From the NCBI GenBank assembly GCA_036245805.1, contig BTRK01000006.1, positions 3,699,613-3,763,612 on the forward strand: a DNA stretch of 64,000 nt, read 5' to 3'. Positions 57,451-64,000 of this stretch are shown one piece after another. Both the position numbers and the translations under genes were made by a program. The stretch's first letter is position 1. Each line of letters opens with the position of its first letter. The notes below the pieces were generated by a model. The model did not search any database. It was given only the letters and a program-made list of their open reading frames with translations, and was not told the origin of the DNA. The stretch comes from Pristionchus mayeri. Taxonomy: Eukaryota; Nematoda; Chromadorea; Rhabditida; Neodiplogasteridae.

Positions 57451-58767
57451 CGCTTTCTCTTACCCGTCAAGCTCTCGAGGTAATACGTAACATGACGAGA
57501 TGGCGAGGCCATCCCTATGCTAACATTGCTCCTCCTACGCTTTATACGCACGACTGTTTCCGCTAATGTGAAAATTGCGCATTTCCTTTTCCTTGCCGCC
57601 ACGAAGAATAGCAGCCGCATTATTCTTTCTCTGCTTGTTTCAGCCTTGGAAAGGAAGGAGCAAATCAAATCAGAGATGAAAACGAGCAAAAGAATGAGGA
57701 AGAAAATAAAAGAACAATCGTTCCGGAATAGCCATTCCACTTTAAAAAAAACTCAAATTATTGGCATAACAGTGTACTAATTAGACGAAAACACGCAAAA
57801 TTACTGAAGTGATGAGTGGGAAGAAGCCCACAGAGAAGAGGAGCATGAAGACAATGGTCACTCCTCTCCTCTTCCTCTTCCTCCTCATCACACTCCAACC
57901 CAATCTCGGCGCTCTCTTAATTTCGCACACTATTTCGCCTTTCTGACCGACTAAAGAGTGTGCGGGTACGACAGCCGAGGACAATGGGAAGAGGGGCCTG
58001 CGTGTGTTTTGAAGAGCGGTACTTCCAGCTTGCGCGATTTTTAGTGCATTTGAGTGCGTTTTTAAAGGGAAATTAGCCTGGGATTAGCCTCCGTGGATTA
58101 CAAAATCTGACTATTTGGAGCGCAGATATTAGGAAAATTGTAGTTGTTTTGATGGGAGATCTCAGCTAGGGACGTCTGCGTAAGCAATGACTCTTATCTA
58201 TGCTCGATTACAGTACAGATAAGTGGAAATGCACGAATATTTAACTGAAATGCATTTCCAAACCATTCCAGAATCTCTACGAACAAAATTTGAGAAATGA
58301 CGTTATGTGAGAATGAGGAAATCGAGAAGGGAAACAAGGGCTTTGTTAGAGGCGAACTGAGAACGAGATGGGAGGATGACATTTCTTCGCTTTGTCTGAG
58401 TTCAGAAACTGCGATCCACATGGCTTTTACTGCGACAAGCGAAGAGAACGAGAAGGAAGACAGCGATGCCATCACTTCCCTTGGTTGTTGTCGAGATAAT
58501 GGTTACCAAATGCGTTGCAATATCACAAATCGAGATGTACGTAGCTGCAAGAGGAATACGGTCTGACTCATCATATTTATCGCACCATCTCTCCGGTAAG
58601 ATAAAACGAGTGAACAGGCAACTATGTGTGAGTCGAAACATTTCTCAGAATATGAGTGAGTTGCAAGATGGAACAGAATGTAGCTAAGAAAGGACGGGAA
58701 GATGGAGCTTCTAACTGACATCCCTGGTCATAAATGAGTCTGTAGACAACGATAGGAAAACAAGGGA

Positions 58768-58850
58768 GGAGAGTCAGCTCTCTCCTTCCACCCACTCCAT
58801 CGCTCTGTCTGAGGGACTAGAGAGTGTGTTAACTGAAGAGAGTGAGAGGA
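58768..58850. repeat. CTCTC-type imperfect palindrome, diverged
   Basis: GAGTCAGCTCTCTCCTTCC on the left and AACTGAAGAGAGTGAGAGG on the right, around GCTCTGTCTGAGGGAC. Confidence 0.6.
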
Positions 58851-59302
58851 TGGAGAGGTGCCCGATGATATATGACGAATGATCTGTTACACACTCATCC
58901 CATTAGCATAGAGGGGAGACACAGGGGGAACCAGGAGGAGAGAAAAGGACAGGGAGAAGTAACTCATCAGTCTCTGTCCCTCACCGATCAGAGCGACGAG
59001 AGAGTGCGCAGAAAGATGAGAGTAGAAAGACAAGGGAGTAGAGAGAAAAGATGAAAGGAGCGTTGCAAGTCTCGAGGGAAGTGGTAAATTAGAGAAGCGG
59101 GCCGCGATTGATGAGAAATACGGTTTAGGTTTGCGCTTCCTCTTTTTGGGTATTGTTGTACTATTTTCGGGTAAATTGCCTAAATAGTTGATAGCATCGC
59201 CGGTTGCTTAGCGCAGCGAAAACCAACATAAAGATACCGGAAAATACGACAAATTTACCCAAAAATGGAAAGTTTTGGCAATAGACACTAGTTATGCCAA
59301 AT

Positions 59303-59388
59303 CGGCGCGCTCTCCTCTTTTCACACGCTCTCTCACCGGTCAGACAGAGCGAGAGAGCGTGTGAAACGAGGAGAGCACGCGCCGATTG
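59303..59388. repeat. CTCTC-type palindrome, best preserved copy
   Basis: CGCGCTCTCCTCTTTTCACA with its near complement TGTGAAACGAGGAGAGCACG; central CTCTCACCGGTCAGACAG. No coding capacity. Confidence 0.85.
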
Positions 59389-59485
59389 GCCATCACTAAT
59401 AGACACCCTGTTCTTTGTGTTTCCCCCTGAGGAGCAAGCAATGCGAGAGAATCACAGTGTCAAAGAAGTTCAAGCATGTCAGAGA

Positions 59486-59557
59486 GCACTAGGTCGGATG
59501 AGAACTATGACGTCATGCCGCCTTTGATATATAAAAGGCGGCATTACGTCATAGTGC
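59486..59557. repeat. 90-bp MITE with shortened right arm
   Basis: Begins GCACTAGGTCGGATGAG, core GCCGCCTTTGATATATAAAA, ends at CATAGTGC after loss of the TTCTCATCCGAC segment. Confidence 0.75.
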
Positions 59558-59559
59558 CT

Positions 59560-62500
59560 ATGAGAGCGGGCGTATGGGTAACCCATTAGTCGAGTGTATG
59601 CAGAACTGTGGTATCTCCCTGGAGATAAGGTAATCCCTCGGGACGCGATTTATAAAGGAGATGTGCCGATTGATACTTCTGTTGACAGTGATGTTAGAGA
59701 AGAGGTTCCGGGTCAGATCAAACGCGTCAAGGGGTGAAATGAAGAATCTATGTTGATCTACATGCTGGCGAATTCAGAACGACCACCGAGAGGCACCGAG
59801 CAAATTTCGATTTCTGAGTCATTGTGATTACGCAAATTTAGAAGCTGTGGTTGTGCTCATATTTTTTTAATGGTCGTTTTGCCGGGTCGGATATGCCCGG
59901 TCACTTATTGCTTCAAATCGAAAGCAAACAATTATGGTGCGATAAACTGTATAATCGAAGGAGTTGGATTATAATCGTCTACCAAAAAGTGTTCCCTTCC
60001 CCAGGATTTTCAGCTGGAGTTTTTAGTGTGCGAATCCAACAGTTATGAAGATGCTGTGGGAAGGGTACATGATTATCATTCGACCTAGTGCCCCCTGTAG
60101 ATGAGGTAATGCCTCGAGACGGGATAAGAGCCGACTGATACTGTTGAGGAGAGCGAGTGTTGCCAAGGGGAGCAATAAATTACAAAAGGGACCCGATTGA
60201 TAGGCATGCACTCTGTATACTTAATGAGTCGGACATCAGTGCGGTATACTCTACCAGCCCTTTATCCGATATCTCATTTGTCCTTCTTTTTGATGGAAAC
60301 GGAAGATCTGCCATTGATAAGATTGATCGACACTGCATAACAACTCATGAAGAGGCACTAATAAATTTCGAAAGACCATTCATTATCAATTCTGATAACC
60401 AAAGCGGATTGATTGCACAAACGATGTTTTTGTCTCCACGGCTCATTTCCCTCCCATTCACAAAATGAGTTCTTGAACCATGTTTTGCCTAGCTTCCACT
60501 CCTGCTAATGAACATCCCATTTCGCTCAATCTGGCGGGAGTACGTTCCGCATATTACGAAGACTTCACTTTGTATTTTTATTTTATATTTTATGACTTTT
60601 TTATTTTTTATTTTTGTATTTTACTTGTATTTTGTATTTTACTTTGTATTTTTGTATTTTATGACTTTTTTCACACTGTTATTCCTGTACATCAGGTCCA
60701 TCATCCCTAATATTTCTCCACTTTTCAAATCATCATGCTCCTTTCTCTAGTGGCGTTCTGAATAGAGATTCTCTTCCCTAAACTCCACACTAGAATCCTT
60801 GAATCTGTCTCTTTATGCTCACCATTGTCGCCAATACACCGGTCTGCGTCAGGCATAACGCTTGTAGTGCGCCGCAACGAGTAATTGCGAATTTTCTGCA
60901 CAAAATTTAATATATGGGAATACGAATTTCGCACTATTCTTCACACCCACACACATACACTCTCTGCACAATATATGCGGATCGGGGAAGGGATTAGACG
61001 CATGTAAAACTCTGGCAATGGTCAACAATATTGTTCACAATCTCGATATTATTGCTGCCCACGTGAGAAATATTTCCGCCCTCCCATCTCCTTTTCTCAC
61101 TCATTCTCTTTTCGATTATGGCGCATCTGCACGGACATGTCACCTGTCATCTGCGATAGTTGGGTGCATACGATCGACCGTTATTTTTTTGTATCAATCC
61201 ACTCATGTCAATTCCATCCAAAGGCCCCATTTAGGATAACTTGCAAGAAATCGCAACATTTCATATGTACTGTCGGTAAGACCTGCTAGAGAGTATGCTA
61301 AATAAATAGAGGCAAATCTTATCAAGCCTGTGATCCCATTCCGGACTTTCTCCGTGCACTCAGCGTGCCGATTTCGAAGACGGCATAAAGTAATCATCAA
61401 ATTTTTCAAATTCTTACTTCTAAATTCTACTGGAGAATTTAGGGCAACAATTCTGAGCGTTCATCCTCGTCATTTTTGCCACATTTTCAGACTGGACGAG
61501 AAAGTGTGCAATAAATGAAGAGCGTGACTCTTCAGCCTTTAAAAAAAATTCAACGATCCATATTGCACTGCTTCTCATTAGCATCTCATCTTATCCTCTC
61601 ATCCATCAATTGCGAACCTCCCTCAACCTCTATTTTAAGCGCTCACTTCACCTTCTCTCCATCATTATACTCGCCATTTCCTCATTCGATTCGCACGTTC
61701 TCCATTGTTTCATTGATCCAGTTCGAATTGCACACGAGTGCATACAATTTGGGACTGCTGCATGACCCGACTCTCCCCAACATCCTCTCGGATGTGGGAA
61801 CATGAGAAATTGAGAGAGTGAGATTGCCTCCATCCAACTGTAAATAAGCCCTACTTCAAGTGGGCGATAATCTCAAATTGCACTTCATTATTGCTTTCTT
61901 TTCTGCTTCCTTGATCAAACAAGAAATACGTGCAGCTTTGGATTATGTCGATGGAAATTCGAAAGAACGCAGTCTTCTAATAATGAGATTCGTGAAATTT
62001 GAGCCCCCAGGGCACATACGCTCGTTAGGTTGTGCAAATACACGACTGCGTTAATTACTAAGCGGAATAACTAAGGAACGGAAGCACATACAGACCCGCC
62101 TTTTCCTTGTCACAAATATTGCAAAGTCTAATCTACGACCATTTCAGCCCATTTGTGTTTTGCCCATATGTGTTCTGACTTCGAGCTCAATTGGAGCTCG
62201 AAAATACGATAATAAATTCGTTTCATTAGCTATTTATTGCACAATGAGCAATTGTCTACCCAATTTACCTGTTTCCTACCAGATCATGGTCGTCAAAAGT
62301 AGAATAATCCCGTGTCCCTTCACAAGTTTGCGTTAATTGTAGGAAGTACACTGCGAATATCTACCGGATTTTCTTTTCTTTTTTTATTTTATTTTTTTTA
62401 TTTCCCATTCTCCATTCTAACCACTTTAAAAATTGCTTTCTCTTCGTTTTAACTCTCGTTTCGTCTCGCCCATTTTATTTCTTTGTCCCTGCGAGGGAAT

Positions 62501-64000
62501 GTGCGAAATGAAGCTTCCATGTTATTTTTCCTTTGCATGATAATTTCAACACAACTCTTTTGTTCCGATTCGTTGGTTCGAAACCAGGTTAAACATTCAC
62601 TCCGGTTTAGCTTCGTATCACCGATCATCTCCCACATTTTTGCCACACCATATCACAGAAATGCGAGGATCTTGATGAAATGAAGTGATCTTCGTTTGCC
62701 ATCACTACTCCGGTTTTTGCCTTTCACATCCGGATTTTCACTATCAATTTCCTCCCTCACACCGTTTAGCAAACACGTCGGTAGATTATGTCGCTTTAGC
62801 ATTAGGGTGTCCAAAGTTTAATTTAAAACCAGAGTAAGATGACTCCGGTTTAGCTCACCTTTCAGTCGTTTTTGCTTCACATCCGGATTTCGATGCGATA
62901 GTGAGAAAACAAACACAAAAAAGCGAAAGTGCGCGCTTCAATTCCGGGTCAGGCTAATGAATTGGTTTCCGGGTGCTGAGCGTCTTTTTGGATCTATTGC
63001 CTTTGCTCCCCTCATTGTATTTCCAATTAATTGTTGTAAATCTCTCCACCCTAGGAATGGACTCGCAAGAATTATGTATGAAGAATTATGAATTATGTAA
63101 TTATGTATATTAAGAATTATCTTGATTATGTATGCACTCAGTTAGGCGAGAGACCGCACAAAATGAAGAGAAAACGAAAATAGCCAAGTCACGCCTCCTA
63201 ATTTTCCACGTGCTCTACTTGCAAGAGTGCGCATGAGATTTTAAAAAAATGGACCCTACTCGCGTAATTAAGAATCACTGGAGCAAAGCTCTTCTCATTC
63301 TGCTAGCTATTTCGTATCCGCTAGCCGAAAATAGATCACCAAGAGAGGAAAGATTTGCTCATCATTCAAGCAATGTCCTCTTTCGCAGCCGTGATACTCT
63401 GTTCATTCTGCACGAACTCTCGCAATTAGTGAAAAACTACAATAGAAATTTGGCGCACTCGTCCCTGTGTATACTCCCCTTTCTCTGATCGGCTTTAGAG
63501 TGTGAGATCTTGTGGAATTTAGGGAGACGCTCTTGATGCGTCTTTCCTATTGAGGAGGCATCATCAAACCAATTCATCTGACCTTACAGATTGGTATTTG
63601 TTTATCCCACAACCCCCATGCACACTTGAATTATGCGATGATTTCGGCGTGATCTACCCGTTTGAGAGCACTATGATTAGAATAAAAAAGAACGCTATTT
63701 TGAGTTATTTTTGACAGTGTGTGAACCAATAGCGCTTCGTTCTCTTCTTATCCGACCCCTTCGAGTCATTCGCAACGGGTTAATGACCAGTGCGAACTTC
63801 CTTCTCTAGTGGAACCACCCTAATCTCGTGTTGAAATCGCTCACTTCAAACCTTTCAACTGCTCTGACACAGTTCGATCTACTCATACTAGCACCGACTA
63901 GAAGTATCTTCACAGAAAATAATTTTGTACAGAAAATTCGTAATTAGTCGCTGCGGCGCACTGCAAGAGTTCTGAGGTTGAGAACCAATCAGCAATACTT
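59560..64000. other. no supported gene
   Basis: A T-rich low-complexity stretch with repeated GTATTTT words lies at about 60569-60672. Repeated CTCCGGTTT and CACATCCGGATTT words lie at 62597, 62706-62745 and 62845-62895, and a short ATTATGTA repeat at 63070-63140. Open frames are short and I recognise none. Confidence 0.5.

Overview
The window is nuclear DNA of a nematode. Introns are short with GT...TTTCAG borders, genes are split into many small exons, DNA transposons and foldback MITEs are everywhere, and the best protein matches are animal families (CCDC85/PICC-1, GCPII-type M28 peptidase, DGAT2, ribosomal protein S29/uS14, Helitron Rep-helicase). I favour a rhabditid or diplogastrid worm such as Pristionchus, but the genus is a guess. 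There are no rRNA genes, CRISPR arrays or bacterial operons.

Layout. 0-5.2 kb: one orphan exon of the picc-1-like gene, a decayed DGAT2-like pseudogene, and segments that recur shuffled at 41.3-42.5 kb. 5.2-22.6 kb: repeated, rearranged partial copies of the 5' half of a picc-1/CCDC85-like coiled-coil gene. They include a near-perfect 3.74-kb-arm palindrome (8092-11835 / 12072-15815), an inverted copy (5213-6337 vs about 19690-20817) and a direct copy (6338-8091 vs 20820-22566). 22.6-29.8 kb: a Helitron-like element. In order it holds a 120-bp minisatellite with nuclear-receptor-like half sites, a 39-bp array of textbook heat-shock elements, a tRNA-like Pol III head, and a nine-exon Rep-helicase gene with one in-frame stop. 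29.8-33.7 kb: the 3' part of a GCPII/NAALADase-like M28 peptidase gene, probably a pseudogene, with a mariner-like element nested in a MITE inside one intron. 35.2-39.8 kb: a tandem array of 16 complete 285/286-bp units, each carrying the C-terminal coding segment of ribosomal protein S29, followed by a relic of the S29 N-terminal exon. 43.2-52.9 kb (minus strand): the one apparently complete picc-1-like gene, 16 exons with matching phases, its introns loaded with a mariner relic, two large foldback elements and a small retroposon. 53.2-54.0 kb: four tandem ~250-bp repeats. 54-64 kb: no gene I can support, but many copies of an ~85-bp imperfect palindrome and two of the short MITE.

How it fits together. 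The picc-1-like gene seems to be the parent of the fragments in the left third. Those differ from it by frameshifts, exon truncations and exon duplications, so they are mostly pseudogenes. Foldback elements lie at several rearrangement breakpoints, so they may have driven the shuffling. The most interesting signals are the heat-shock-element array in the Helitron leader, the S29 exon array and the large palindrome.
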